Shown: positions 16,447 to 25,570 of the stretch, one piece after another | Layout of the letters: every line of letters starts with the position of its first letter | Numbering within the stretch: position 1 is the first letter of the stretch | Assembly: GCF_943169845.1 (NCBI RefSeq) | Contig: NZ_CALPBW010000009.1 | Location: forward strand, 1-64,000 | Source of the DNA: Peptoniphilus rachelemmaiella | GTDB lineage: Bacteria; Bacillota; Clostridia; Tissierellales; Peptoniphilaceae | DNA length: 64,000 bases | Direction: 5' to 3' | Program-made: the position numbers and the translations under genes | The notes under the pieces: model-generated | Databases searched by the model: none | What the model saw: the letters and a program-made list of their open reading frames with translations, nothing else | What the model was told of the DNA's origin: nothing

Positions 16447-17364
16447 CTAAACTAAAAAATCAATGATGATGTAAATAACTAAATAAAAAACCGTGCTGCG
16501 CCACATGAGCGTTGTCACATCGTCGATGGCACCGGGCGCTACGGGATGAATCCCCCGTCCGATGGTGGGCTTATAAACATACTCGCCGAAGTAATCGTGG
16601 CCGCCGCCGAGGGCGATACCTAAAATGCCCGCCGCCGCCGCTTCGCACCAGCCCGCGTTGGGGCTTAAATGGGCGCCGTGAAATTCCTTTACCGTTAAAA
16701 AAGCCCGCTTCATAAGGGAGACCGAGCCCGCCGAAAGACACATGAGTAGGGCCGTAAGGCGGGCGGGGATCAAATTCGCCAAGTCGTCCAGCTTCGCCGC
16801 CCCGTAGCCCGCCAACAGATAGGTTTCGTTGCGATAGCCCACCATGGAATCCATGGTGTTGATCATTTTATAGGCCATGGCCCCGGCGGGACCGAAGAGG
16901 GCGCCGTAAAACAGCGGCGCGATAATGCCGTCGGAGGTGTTTTCCGCCACGGTCTCCACCGTCGCCTTAATGATCGCCTCTTCATCTAAAGACGCCGTGT
17001 CCCTTCCCACAATGCGAGACAACTGTTTTCTTCCCTTTTCCACAGATGTGGCCAAGGCCCTTTTCACGCCATGGGCTTCTTTGTGCAAGGTCTTTGCCGC
17101 CACGGCGGTGTAAAGCAAATAGACGGACAGGATTGCTTTCACAGGCCCGCTGAAAAGCCCTAAAAGGCCGCGAATCAAAAGAAACACCGCCGCCGTATTC
17201 GCCAGGGCGCAGGCGATGCCCAAGGGCTTTTTCCACCCATCCCTCACTTTTAAAATCATTTTATATTCCGCTGCGATGATCTTTCCCATGCCCACCACGG
17301 GATGGGGCAGCCACTCAGGATCCGCAAAGATAAAATCCAGCACACAAGCGATTAATAATTCCAT
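16447..17364 (-). CDS. cbiB: Adenosylcobinamide-phosphate synthase
   Basis: Membrane protein that condenses adenosylcobyric acid with aminopropanol phosphate, 305 aa. Marks: N-terminal DFIFADPEWLPHPVVGMGK, VAENTSDGIIAPLFYGALFG, NTMDSMVGYRNE and a late GRGIHPVAPGAIDDV, with several hydrophobic helices. It is the first gene of the 17-gene operon, with AGAAAGGA 6 bases before the ATG. The acid it uses requires CbiA and CbiP, which are not in this window. Confidence 0.94.
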   Translation of the reverse strand: MELLIACVLDFIFADPEWLPHPVVGMGKIIAAEYKMILKVRDGWKKPLGIACALANTAAVFLLIRGLLGLFSGPVKAILSVYLLYTAVAAKTLHKEAHGVKRALATSVEKGRKQLSRIVGRDTASLDEEAIIKATVETVAENTSDGIIAPLFYGALFGPAGAMAYKMINTMDSMVGYRNETYLLAGYGAAKLDDLANLIPARLTALLMCLSAGSVSLMKRAFLTVKEFHGAHLSPNAGWCEAAAAGILGIALGGGHDYFGEYVYKPTIGRGIHPVAPGAIDDVTTLMWRSTVFYLVIYIIIDFLV

Positions 17365-17384
17365 GGCCCGTCCTTTCTGTTTTC

Positions 17385-17413
17385 AGTTTATCATGGGCGA
17401 TGGTACGAAACAA
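17385..17413 (-). promoter_or_regulatory. Candidate promoter of the cobalamin operon
   Basis: The minus strand reads TTGTTT, exactly 17 bases, TAAACT (17385-17390), with a leader of about 15 bases to cbiB. This leaves no room for a cobalamin riboswitch. The match is moderate. Confidence 0.45.
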
Positions 17414-17474
17414 TAGAACCGAAAGAACTCCCGTAAAAACCTGTTTCTTCATGGATTTTCCTCGACTAAAGCGG

Positions 17475-17480
17475 TATAAT
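17475..17480 (+). promoter_or_regulatory. -10 element and start signals of pyc
   Basis: A perfect TATAAT at 17475-17480 without a clear -35 is followed by AAGGAGGT at 17499-17506 and ATG 17511. This ribosome binding site fixes the pyc start against a longer in-frame reading from about 17400. Confidence 0.6.
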
Positions 17481-17510
17481 AGAGCCATTATAATTACCAA
17501 GGAGGTCATT

Positions 17511-20500
17511 ATGGAGAAAAGAAAGTTTAAGCGCATTCTCGTCGCCAACCGCGGCGAAATCGCCATCCGTATTTTCCGAGCTTGTCGTGAACTCGGCATA
17601 CGATCCGTTGCTATATATTCGAAAGAAGACAGCCTTTCCCTGTTCCGAACAAAGGCCGACGAATCCTATGAAATCGGCAAAGGGAAAAATCCCGTCGACG
17701 CCTATTTGGACATCGACGAGATCATTCATCTCGCCAAGAACAAAGGCGTCGACGCCATTCACCCGGGCTACGGCTTTTTAGCTGAAAACCCCGATTTCGC
17801 TCAAAAGTGCGAAGAAGCGGGCATCGCCTTTATCGGCCCGAGAGCGGAAACCATGCGCCAATTAGGGGATAAAATTTCCTCGAAGATCATCGCCAGAGAA
17901 GCCGGCGTTCAAACCATTCCCGGCGTCGACGATGCCATTCACTCCGACGCAGAGGCTCTGGAATTTGCCGAAGAAGCGGGCTATCCCGTCATGATTAAGG
18001 CGGCAGCCGGCGGCGGCGGACGCGGCATGCGCGTGGTCAACAGCAAAGAAGAGCTTTTGGATCAATTCCACTCCGCCAAGAGCGAAGCGAAAAAAGCCTT
18101 CGGCAACGACTCCATGTTTATTGAAAAATATTTGGACCGCCCGAAGCACATCGAAGTCCAAGTATTAGGCGATGTCTACGGCAATGTGGTACACCTCTTT
18201 GAACGGGACTGCTCCATTCAACGACGCCACCAAAAGGTCATCGAGTTTACGCCGGCCTTCTCCATTTCCGACAAACTGCGCCAAGACATTTGTAACGACG
18301 CATTGAAGATCACAAAAAATCTTGGCTACCGCTCCGCCGGTACCGTGGAATTTCTCGTCGACAGCGCCGGCAACCACTACTTCATCGAGGTCAACCCCCG
18401 TATTCAAGTAGAACACACGGTTACCGAAATGGTTACAGGCATCGACATCATTCAAGCCCAAATCCAAATCGCCCAAGGCTACGCCCTTTCCGATGCGCCC
18501 ATCGACATTCCGTCTCAAGAAAGCATCGAACGCCGCGGCTTCTCGATTCAATGCCGCGTCACCACCGAAGACCCGCTGAACAATTTTGCACCGGACACGG
18601 GACAAATCACCTTGTACCGCTCCTCCTCCGGCTTCGGCGTGCGTCTTGACGGCGGCAACGGCTTCCAAGGTGCCGTCATCAGCCCCTACTACGATTCCCT
18701 CCTGGTCAAGGTCATTACCCAAGGCCGCACCTGGGAAGACACGGTAAACAAATCCATTCGCTCCCTTCGTGAATTAAAAGTCGGCGGCGTCAAAACCAAT
18801 ATCGGCTTTTTGCTCAATGTATTGAACACGAAGGAATTCAGAGAAGGCACCTGCGACACGGGCTTTATCGCCGAACATCCGGAGCTCTTCGACATTAACA
18901 CGTCTACGGACAAAGAACTCCGCGTTATGGAACACATCGGAAACATCGTGGTCAACGATAATTCCGACGCGAAAAAATCTTTCGACGTGCCGGTGGTTCC
19001 CCCGTTTAAAGAAGAAAGCTACAAAGGCTCCAAACAAATCTTCGACGAACTTGGCGCCAAGAAGCTTTCCCAATGGATTTTGGATCAAGACCGCCTGCTC
19101 TTAACGGACACCACCATGCGGGATGCACACCAATCCTTAATGGCCACCCGCATGCGCACCATCGACCTTTTGAAGGTCGCCAAGTCCATGAACTACAACA
19201 TTCGCGAAATCTTCAGTATGGAAATGTGGGGCGGGGCCACCTTCGACGTCGCCTATCGCTTCCTCCACGAAGATCCCTGGGAACGGTTGGATCTCTTGCG
19301 CGAAGCCATGCCCAACCTTCTCATGCAAATGTTGGTTCGCGGCAACAACACCGTCGGCTACAAAAACTACCCCGACAATGTGGTCAAAAAATTCATTAAA
19401 GAATCGGCGGAAGGCGGCATCGACCTGTTCCGCATCTTCGACTCCCTGAACTGGATCGAAGGCATGCGCCTGGCCATCGAAGAAACCATTGCCAACGGCA
19501 AAATCGCCGAAGGCACCATGTGCTACACCGGCGACATCTTAGACGAAAGCCGCGACAAGTACACCTTGGAATACTATGTCAAGCTGGCAAAACAATTAGA
19601 AGATGTGGGCTGCCACATTATCGGCATCAAGGACATGAGCGGCCTCTTAAAACCCTACGCCGCCAGCAAATTAGTCCGCGCACTGAAAAATGAAATCTCC
19701 ATCCCCATCCATCTCCACACCCACGACACCACCGGCAACGGCGTCGCCACCGTCTTAATGGCGGCAGAAGCCGGCGTAGACATTGCCGATACGGCCATTA
19801 ACTCCATGAGCGGACTGACCTCGCAACCGGCCTTAAACTCCGTCGTGGCGGCGCTGGAAAACACCTCCAGAAGCACAGGCATCGACCTGGATGCCATTGA
19901 CCGCATCTCCGCCTACTGGGCTGCCGTTCGCCCCGTTTACGAACAATTCGAATCGGATCTTAAGAGCGGTACCACGGAAATTTACAAATACGAAATTCCC
20001 GGCGGCCAATACTCCAACTTGAAACCCCAAGTCGAAAGCTTCGGCCTGGGCCACAAGTTCAAGGAAGTAAAGGAAATGTACAAAGACGTCAACCAAATGG
20101 TCGGCGACATCATTAAGGTTACCCCTTCCTCGAAAATGGTCGGCGATATGTCGATTTTCATGGTTCAAAACGATTTGACCCCTGAAAATATTTACGAAAA
20201 AGGCGCCAATCTGGACTACCCCGATTCCGTCGTCACCTACTTTAAAGGCATGATGGGCCAACCCTACGGCGGCTTCCCGGAAAAACTGCAAAAGATCGTC
20301 TTAAAAGACGAAAAACCCATTACCGTTCGCCCGGGCAAACTTCTGGATCCGGAAGACTACGAAGCGGACAGAGCCCACTTAAAAGACATTATGGATCGCG
20401 AACCTACAGAGCGCGACATTACCAGCTACGCCCTCTACCCCAAGGTATTTGACGAATACGCCAAGAATTTCAGCAAATACGATCAACTCTGGCGCATGGG

Positions 20501-20951
20501 CTCGGACATTTTCTTCCACGGCTTACAAGAAGGCGAAACCGCCGAAGTGGCCGTCGGCGAAGGCAAGAAAATGATCGTCACCTTAGTCGAAGTGGGCCGT
20601 TTGAAAGAAGACGGCACCCGCAACGTGACCTTCGACATTAACGGCTCCAGACGCAGCATCGACATTACGGACAACACCCGCCCCATGCCCACCACCGGCG
20701 GCAGCGGCACCTTAATGGCCGATGAAAACAATCCGCTGGAAGTCGGCGCTTCCATCCCCGGCACCGTGGCGAAAATCAACGTGGCCGTCGGCGACGAAGT
20801 AAAAGAATCCCAACCCCTCTTGGTTCTTGAAGCCATGAAAATGGAAACCAACATTATCTCCCCCATGGACGGCATTGTGGAACACATCTCCGTCAAAGAA
20901 GGCGACAGCGTGGAAAGCGGCCAATTGGTTTTGGAATTAAAAGAAAAATAA
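17511..20951 (+). CDS. pyc: Pyruvate carboxylase
   Basis: ATP- and biotin-dependent carboxylation of pyruvate to oxaloacetate, 1146 aa, the full single-chain form. The biotin carboxylase domain (about 1-455) starts KRILVANRGEIAIRIFRA and has the AAAGGGGRGMR loop and EVNPRIQVEHT. The carboxyltransferase domain (about 535-1000) opens with DTTMRDAHQSLMATRMRT. The biotinyl domain at the C-terminus carries EAMKMET with Lys1110 as the attachment site. It is the only long plus-strand gene in the middle of the window and is monocistronic, divergent from the cobalamin operon. It supplies oxaloacetate for amino acid synthesis or a reductive branch. Confidence 0.96.
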   Translation: MEKRKFKRILVANRGEIAIRIFRACRELGIRSVAIYSKEDSLSLFRTKADESYEIGKGKNPVDAYLDIDEIIHLAKNKGVDAIHPGYGFLAENPDFAQKCEEAGIAFIGPRAETMRQLGDKISSKIIAREAGVQTIPGVDDAIHSDAEALEFAEEAGYPVMIKAAAGGGGRGMRVVNSKEELLDQFHSAKSEAKKAFGNDSMFIEKYLDRPKHIEVQVLGDVYGNVVHLFERDCSIQRRHQKVIEFTPAFSISDKLRQDICNDALKITKNLGYRSAGTVEFLVDSAGNHYFIEVNPRIQVEHTVTEMVTGIDIIQAQIQIAQGYALSDAPIDIPSQESIERRGFSIQCRVTTEDPLNNFAPDTGQITLYRSSSGFGVRLDGGNGFQGAVISPYYDSLLVKVITQGRTWEDTVNKSIRSLRELKVGGVKTNIGFLLNVLNTKEFREGTCDTGFIAEHPELFDINTSTDKELRVMEHIGNIVVNDNSDAKKSFDVPVVPPFKEESYKGSKQIFDELGAKKLSQWILDQDRLLLTDTTMRDAHQSLMATRMRTIDLLKVAKSMNYNIREIFSMEMWGGATFDVAYRFLHEDPWERLDLLREAMPNLLMQMLVRGNNTVGYKNYPDNVVKKFIKESAEGGIDLFRIFDSLNWIEGMRLAIEETIANGKIAEGTMCYTGDILDESRDKYTLEYYVKLAKQLEDVGCHIIGIKDMSGLLKPYAASKLVRALKNEISIPIHLHTHDTTGNGVATVLMAAEAGVDIADTAINSMSGLTSQPALNSVVAALENTSRSTGIDLDAIDRISAYWAAVRPVYEQFESDLKSGTTEIYKYEIPGGQYSNLKPQVESFGLGHKFKEVKEMYKDVNQMVGDIIKVTPSSKMVGDMSIFMVQNDLTPENIYEKGANLDYPDSVVTYFKGMMGQPYGGFPEKLQKIVLKDEKPITVRPGKLLDPEDYEADRAHLKDIMDREPTERDITSYALYPKVFDEYAKNFSKYDQLWRMGSDIFFHGLQEGETAEVAVGEGKKMIVTLVEVGRLKEDGTRNVTFDINGSRRSIDITDNTRPMPTTGGSGTLMADENNPLEVGASIPGTVAKINVAVGDEVKESQPLLVLEAMKMETNIISPMDGIVEHISVKEGDSVESGQLVLELKEK

Positions 20952-20973
20952 CATCGGATAGAAGAAATGCAAC

Positions 20974-21000
20974 AAGCCCCCGTAAAACCGGGGGCTTTTC
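20974..21000 (+). terminator. Terminator of pyc
   Basis: A 9-bp GC-rich stem (AAGCCCCCG 20974-20982, CGGGGGCTT 20989-20997) with a 6-base loop is followed by T residues on the plus strand. Confidence 0.85.
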
Positions 21001-21006
21001 ATATGA

Positions 21007-21036
21007 AAAAGCAGCGACGATTCAGCCGCTGCTTTT
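21007..21036. terminator. Bidirectional terminator at the end of the sensor kinase operon
   Basis: The stem AAAAGCAGCG (21007-21016) with CGCTGCTTTT (21027-21036) and a 10-base loop has T-runs on both strands. It touches the minus-strand kinase stop codon and also backs up the pyc terminator. Confidence 0.8.
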
Positions 21037-22458
21037 TTATACTTCTTCGTTTCTCTTCGGGCACTTAAAGTAGAAGGTGCTGCCTTCGCCAAGTTTCGAC
21101 TTCACGCCGTAGGAAAAGCCGTGTAACTCTAAAATGTTTTTACAGATAAACAGACCCAGGCCCGTGCCCACCACTTGCCGCTCGTGATTGTCGCGGCCGC
21201 GGTAGAATCTTTCCCAAATCTTGTCCCGATCCCCATCGGCCATGCCTCGTCCGTAGTCGCGGACGCAGTAGGTGATTTTATCTTTCTGCTCGATAATGTA
21301 AATATCGATCTGTTTTTTGTCCGTGGAGTAGTTCACGGCATTGGTGATGAAATTATAAATAACCTGGCGAATTTTATTTTCGTCGCATACCGCCCGCCCC
21401 TCGCCGTGAATGGCGAAGGTGTAGCCGGTGCGCTCCAGATTTTTAAAGCGGCAAAGCACATCTTCCGTGAGCGCCTTTAGATCCACCGCATCTAAATTCA
21501 ACTGCCCCAGCCCCGATTCCACGCGGGATAGATCCAACAGGTCGTTGACGAAGTGGGTGAGGTAATCCGCTTCTTCGATAATGGTCTGCACGTGTTTGTC
21601 CCGCAAGGTTTTGTTGTCGCCGGAAATATCCCGAATCATTTCGCCGTAGGATTTAATGACCGTCAGGGGCGTTTTAAAATCGTGGCTCACATTGGCGATG
21701 AGGTCTTTTCGCATTTCCAGGGCGTCGGTTAATTCGCCGGTGGCGTAGTTTAAGGTGCGGGCCAAATCGTTGATCTCCGTGTAGTCCTGCTCCTTAAATT
21801 GTACATCGTAATTGCCCTGGCCTAGGGCTCTCGCCGTTTTCGCCATGTCCGACAAGGGGCGGGCCAGGCGGGAGCTTAGGTACAGCGACAGAATAAATGC
21901 CAGTATGAGGGAAATAATGCTTACGATGATAAGCTGATCTTTCAGTATTTCCACCGTGGAATCCACGGGATCCACATTGGTGGACACGGCGAGGAAATAC
22001 TTCTGCCCCGCCTCTTCCCCTAAGTACGACACATATAAAATCGTGGAGGCATTTTCGTTTTTGTAATCCGCCACATAGGTTTCCTCTGTCTTATTGTCTT
22101 TTAACAGAGGCTGAAAATAAGTAAAAAAGTCGTCGCCGCTAATGGCGGGTTGGTAAATGTAATCCAGTGGATTCAAGGGAAAGACCAATCCGCCCCGCTC
22201 GTTGTAGACCTGAAGGCTCAGATTTTTCTCGAAGCTGTAGCGCAGGAGCGTATCTTCGAAATCGTCTTTGCCGAACAGGCGGGTCACGGCGCGGCCGACT
22301 TTTTCCGTGTCGCGAATTTTCATGGATTTGTAAAAGGAGTTGATGAACACGATTTGCAAAAGCCATAAAAGAAGCAAGATAAATAAGGCCATGACGGAAA
22401 AGTACAGCCAAAATTTCACGCGTATGCTCTTTTGATCCACGATACTCTCCCGGGTCAC
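21037..22458 (-). CDS. Membrane sensor histidine kinase of an OmpR-type two-component system
   Basis: 473 aa. Two membrane segments (about 17-40 and 175-195) enclose an extracellular sensor of about 130 residues. A HAMP linker (about 196-248) follows. The phosphoacceptor His259 is in NVSHDFKTPLT. The ATPase domain shows the N-box NFITNAVNYS, a G1 box GRGMADGDR, and GTGLGLFICKNI. It lacks a PAS domain. The stimulus is unknown. It overlaps its response regulator gene by four bases, so the two are a pair. WalK-, PhoR- or VanS-like roles are all possible; the WalR-like boxes elsewhere in the window make a wall-stress role worth considering. Confidence 0.88.
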   Translation of the reverse strand: MTRESIVDQKSIRVKFWLYFSVMALFILLLLWLLQIVFINSFYKSMKIRDTEKVGRAVTRLFGKDDFEDTLLRYSFEKNLSLQVYNERGGLVFPLNPLDYIYQPAISGDDFFTYFQPLLKDNKTEETYVADYKNENASTILYVSYLGEEAGQKYFLAVSTNVDPVDSTVEILKDQLIIVSIISLILAFILSLYLSSRLARPLSDMAKTARALGQGNYDVQFKEQDYTEINDLARTLNYATGELTDALEMRKDLIANVSHDFKTPLTVIKSYGEMIRDISGDNKTLRDKHVQTIIEEADYLTHFVNDLLDLSRVESGLGQLNLDAVDLKALTEDVLCRFKNLERTGYTFAIHGEGRAVCDENKIRQVIYNFITNAVNYSTDKKQIDIYIIEQKDKITYCVRDYGRGMADGDRDKIWERFYRGRDNHERQVVGTGLGLFICKNILELHGFSYGVKSKLGEGSTFYFKCPKRNEEV

Positions 22459-23132
22459 GATTGATCCTCGCCGACAAATTTATAGCCCACGCCGCGCACG
22501 GTGACGATGTAGTGGCGGTAAGGCTCGATGCTGTTTCTCAGCATTTTAATGTGGGTATCCACGGTGCGGTCGTCGCCGTAAAAATCGTAGCCCCATACTT
22601 TATTGAGGAGCTTTTCACGACTCAAGGCGATGTTTTCGTTTTCGGCAATAAAGACCAACAGATCGAATTCCTTCGGCGTCATATCCACCGGCTTGCCGTC
22701 TACATAGACTTCCCTGCCGTCGAGATCCACGGAAAGCCCCTTAAATTCCAGCACGTGATTTTCCTTGACGCTGCTGTTTCGCTTGGCGATAACCGAGAGG
22801 CGGGCCATGAGCTCTTTCGGCGAAAAGGGCTTCACCACGTAATCGTCGATGCCGATTTCAAAGCCGTAAAGCTTATCGTACTCTTCTCCTCGGGCACTGA
22901 GCATTAAAACCGGAATGTCTTTGTCTTTTTTTATTTCTTTATAGGCGCTGAAACCGTCTAATCGGGGCATCATCACGTCCATGACGATGACGTCGAAATC
23001 TTCGCGCTTGCAAATTTCCACAGCCTCCATGCCGTCGACGGCTTCCGCTACTTCGTAGCCTTCAAATTCCGCGTAGGTTCGAATCACTTCCCGAATCTTT
23101 GCTTCGTCGTCTACGATTAATAGTTTATACAT
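22455..23132 (-). CDS. OmpR/PhoB-family response regulator
   Basis: 225 aa. The receiver domain has the acidic pocket VDDE near residue 8, phosphoacceptor Asp52 in VIVMDVMMP, and the conserved Lys in VVKPFSP. The winged-helix DNA-binding domain has LSREKLLNKVWGYDFYGDDRTVDTHI-type features, ending VRGVGYKF. The start is ATG 23132, since the in-frame GTG two codons earlier is part of the AGAGGTG ribosome binding site. It is paired with the kinase gene downstream. Target genes are unknown. Confidence 0.9.
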   Translation of the reverse strand: MYKLLIVDDEAKIREVIRTYAEFEGYEVAEAVDGMEAVEICKREDFDVIVMDVMMPRLDGFSAYKEIKKDKDIPVLMLSARGEEYDKLYGFEIGIDDYVVKPFSPKELMARLSVIAKRNSSVKENHVLEFKGLSVDLDGREVYVDGKPVDMTPKEFDLLVFIAENENIALSREKLLNKVWGYDFYGDDRTVDTHIKMLRNSIEPYRHYIVTVRGVGYKFVGEDQS

Positions 23133-23153
23133 AGGCACCTCTTTCCGATACCT

Positions 23154-23159
23154 ATTATA
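23154..23159 (-). promoter_or_regulatory. -10 element before the second response regulator
   Basis: A perfect TATAAT on the minus strand lies 22 bases from the start codon, just past the phoR stop. The -35 is poor. It would let the second two-component system be expressed separately from the pst-pho operon. Confidence 0.45.
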
Positions 23160-23173
23160 CTATAGATCCACCT

Positions 23174-24895
23174 TTATGACTTTGCGGAATAGATGCCCTT
23201 TTTCGGAAAGCTGAGGCGGAAGGTGCTGCCGTGATGAAGCTGGCTCTTCACCTCGATGGTGCCCTTTAGGCTGTCCACATTGTGCTTGACAATGGCGAGA
23301 CCCAGCCCCGTGGATTTTTCGTTGTAGCTGCGGGATTTATCCGCCATGTAAAAGCGCTCGAAGATGCGCCGTTGATCGTCGTAGGAGATGCCGATGCCCG
23401 TGTCCTGTATGGTGACGACGAAAGTCGATGCATCGTCTCCGTCTAAGACGATGCGCACATTGCCGCCTTTTACATTGTAGGCGATGGCGTTGTCCACCAA
23501 ATTGCTTATAAGCTCCCGCATAAGGTCCGGATGGGTGTAGAGGCGATTGTCCCGATCCGGTTGAAAGCCCAAATGGATCGCCTTCTGAGCAGCATCGGGC
23601 GCGTAGGATTTCAACACATCCGTCAACAAGGCCTCCATGTCCACGACGCGGTATTCTTCCGGCCGATTCTTCTCTTCCAATCGGCTCATGCTGATCACGG
23701 CGTCGATAAGTTCAAAAAGCTTTTTCGATTCGTCGAGAATAATATCCAGAAACTTCTCCTGATCCTCCTCCGCCACCATGCCCGAACGCAAAAGCTCCGC
23801 GTAGCCGGAGATGGAGGTGAGGGGCGTTTTTAACTCGTGGGTCACATTGGATGTAAATTCCCGGCGGCTGCGCTCGGCCAAACTCTGTTGGGTTTCATCG
23901 ATCATTAGAATCAGCATGCCGTAAAAGGCTCCGGCGTCGTTAAATATGGGATCGAAGAAAAACTTAATGACCACGCCGTCCATGGCGATTTTCTGTACAT
24001 CGTCTTTTTGATTGTCGAAGGCGCGGGAAAAGGCGTCGTAAAAATCCCGTTCCCGACACAAGTAAAGGAGGTCCTTGCCCTGAAAATGAATGTAGAGGGA
24101 AGCGTTTAAGAGCTTCACCGCCGCCTCGTTTATGGAGACGATCTTTCGATCTTCGCCGACGAGGATCACTCCCTCGGTCATGTTCTCCACCATGTCGTTT
24201 AAGCCCGTGAGCCTTGAGGTTAAGCTTTCCAGTTGATGGCGCTGGCGCAAGGCTTCTTTTTTCAGGGCCTCTTCGTAGGTTTTGTGGAGGGGGCTCAGCG
24301 CCATCTTGTATTCCGGATCCCGAATGTAGCGGCGAAAGTTTTGTATGAGAAAAACCCCTTCCTCTTCTTCCCGCTCCATCCAATAGATCAAAAGCAAATA
24401 AAGAGCCATACCTCCTGCCGCCGCGGCGATGACTGCGTAGGGCAGGTAGTGGAAGGTGGAGGCCATCATGCTGTCGTGGGCCATGACCTCGATCAACATG
24501 CTACCGCCTTCAAATACCGTGGTGCGAATGTATTGGGTTTCGAGAAAGCCTTTCGAATACACCGCCCAGCCGGCGCTCTCCTGCTCCTTGAGGGAGCTTT
24601 GTTTCGCATAGTCGACCAAGGCATCGGTGCGCTCGGAAAGGCTGTTGGTATAAAGCACCTTTCCTTCGCCGCTTAGGTAGACGATGCCGTCGTCTTTGTC
24701 GACGCTTCGGTTTTTTAAAAGGCGGAGGCGTTCGGATTCATCTGCCGTATGTATCAGGCGATTTGCCAATAGGTCGAGGCGATTGACATTAGAACGAATC
24801 CCTCGATTATGGTAGTCGAGGGATGCGGCTATTTGAAATATAAAGGCGATCATAAACGCCATGAAAAAACTGAATCGACGTATCTTTTTGTTCAT
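23174..24895 (-). CDS. phoR: Phosphate-regulon sensor histidine kinase PhoR
   Basis: 573 aa. An N-terminal membrane segment (about 8-26), an extracellular loop (about 27-148) and a second membrane segment (about 150-171) come first. A HAMP-like/coiled linker leads to a PAS domain (about 232-335, starting MVENMTEGVILVGEDRKIVSIN). His353 lies in NVTHELKTPLTS, and the ATPase core carries NLVDNAIAYN, DTGIGISYDD and STGLGLAIVKH. This is the Gram-positive PhoR architecture. Position right after phoB in the pst operon supports phosphate sensing through PstB/PhoU. It overlaps phoB by four bases. Confidence 0.9.
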   Translation of the reverse strand: MNKKIRRFSFFMAFMIAFIFQIAASLDYHNRGIRSNVNRLDLLANRLIHTADESERLRLLKNRSVDKDDGIVYLSGEGKVLYTNSLSERTDALVDYAKQSSLKEQESAGWAVYSKGFLETQYIRTTVFEGGSMLIEVMAHDSMMASTFHYLPYAVIAAAAGGMALYLLLIYWMEREEEEGVFLIQNFRRYIRDPEYKMALSPLHKTYEEALKKEALRQRHQLESLTSRLTGLNDMVENMTEGVILVGEDRKIVSINEAAVKLLNASLYIHFQGKDLLYLCRERDFYDAFSRAFDNQKDDVQKIAMDGVVIKFFFDPIFNDAGAFYGMLILMIDETQQSLAERSRREFTSNVTHELKTPLTSISGYAELLRSGMVAEEDQEKFLDIILDESKKLFELIDAVISMSRLEEKNRPEEYRVVDMEALLTDVLKSYAPDAAQKAIHLGFQPDRDNRLYTHPDLMRELISNLVDNAIAYNVKGGNVRIVLDGDDASTFVVTIQDTGIGISYDDQRRIFERFYMADKSRSYNEKSTGLGLAIVKHNVDSLKGTIEVKSQLHHGSTFRLSFPKKGIYSAKS

Positions 24896-25569
24896 TCCTT
24901 ATATCCTACTTTGTAACCGATGTTTCGAACGGTTTCAATCAGCGAGGCCTTCTCCTTCAACTTGTGACGCAAAGAAGCGATGTGCACATCCACGGTGCGG
25001 GACTCCCCTTCGAAATCGTAGCCCCATACTCGGGCCATAATACTCTCCCGATTTAAGACGATATCTTTGTTCCTGAAAAGGTAGTAAAGAAGCTCAAATT
25101 CCTTGTAGGTCAGGTTAATGGGCTCGCCGTCTACAAGCACCGTGCGCTTCTTCTTGTCGATGACAACGCCGTCGATGGCGATGGACCCGTCGTCCTCTTC
25201 CTTCGGGGTGGTGCGGCGCAAAACGGCCTTCACCCGCGCCACCAATTCCAGCACGCTGAAGGGCTTGACGATGTAATCATCCGCCCCCTTGTCCAGACCC
25301 ACGATTTTGTCCAGCTCCGAAGACTTCGCCGTCAGCATAATGACGGGGATCTTTTCCGTGGCGGGATTTCGGCGGATCTTGCTCAATAGTGAGAGCCCGT
25401 CTTCTCCGGGAAGCATAATGTCCAGAAGCACGAGAGACGGCACTTTTTCGCCCATGGCTTCAAAGAGTTCCTCGCCGGAAGCGAATCCCTGCACATCGAA
25501 ATCGCTGTTTTTCAGGGCATAGACGATTAAATCGCGAATGTTGCCCTCGTCTTCCACACAATAAATCAT
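24892..25569 (-). CDS. phoB: Phosphate-regulon response regulator PhoB/PhoP
   Basis: 225 aa OmpR-family regulator. The receiver begins MIYCVEDEGNIRDL, with Asp50 in LVLLDIMLPGEDG and the conserved Lys in IVKPFSVLE. The DNA-binding domain ends TVRNIGYKV with the RTVDVHIASLR recognition region. It sits between phoU and phoR, one base after the phoU start-side neighbour. It is likely the factor that binds the TTTACA-N5-TTTACA boxes before pstS and pstC, closing an autoregulatory loop if pstC transcripts extend into it. Confidence 0.92.
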   Translation of the reverse strand: MIYCVEDEGNIRDLIVYALKNSDFDVQGFASGEELFEAMGEKVPSLVLLDIMLPGEDGLSLLSKIRRNPATEKIPVIMLTAKSSELDKIVGLDKGADDYIVKPFSVLELVARVKAVLRRTTPKEEDDGSIAIDGVVIDKKKRTVLVDGEPINLTYKEFELLYYLFRNKDIVLNRESIMARVWGYDFEGESRTVDVHIASLRHKLKEKASLIETVRNIGYKVGYKE

Positions 25570-25570
25570 A

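Noticed and set aside
17365-17510. Cobalamin riboswitch upstream of cbiB
   Set aside because: The gap to pyc is only 146 bases and holds two promoters; there is no B12-box-like sequence and too little room for the roughly 200-nt element.
17600-20900. Long antisense and out-of-frame open frames across pyruvate carboxylase and pyruvate:ferredoxin oxidoreductase
   Set aside because: They lack ribosome binding sites and family motifs and are explained by biased codon use of the real genes.
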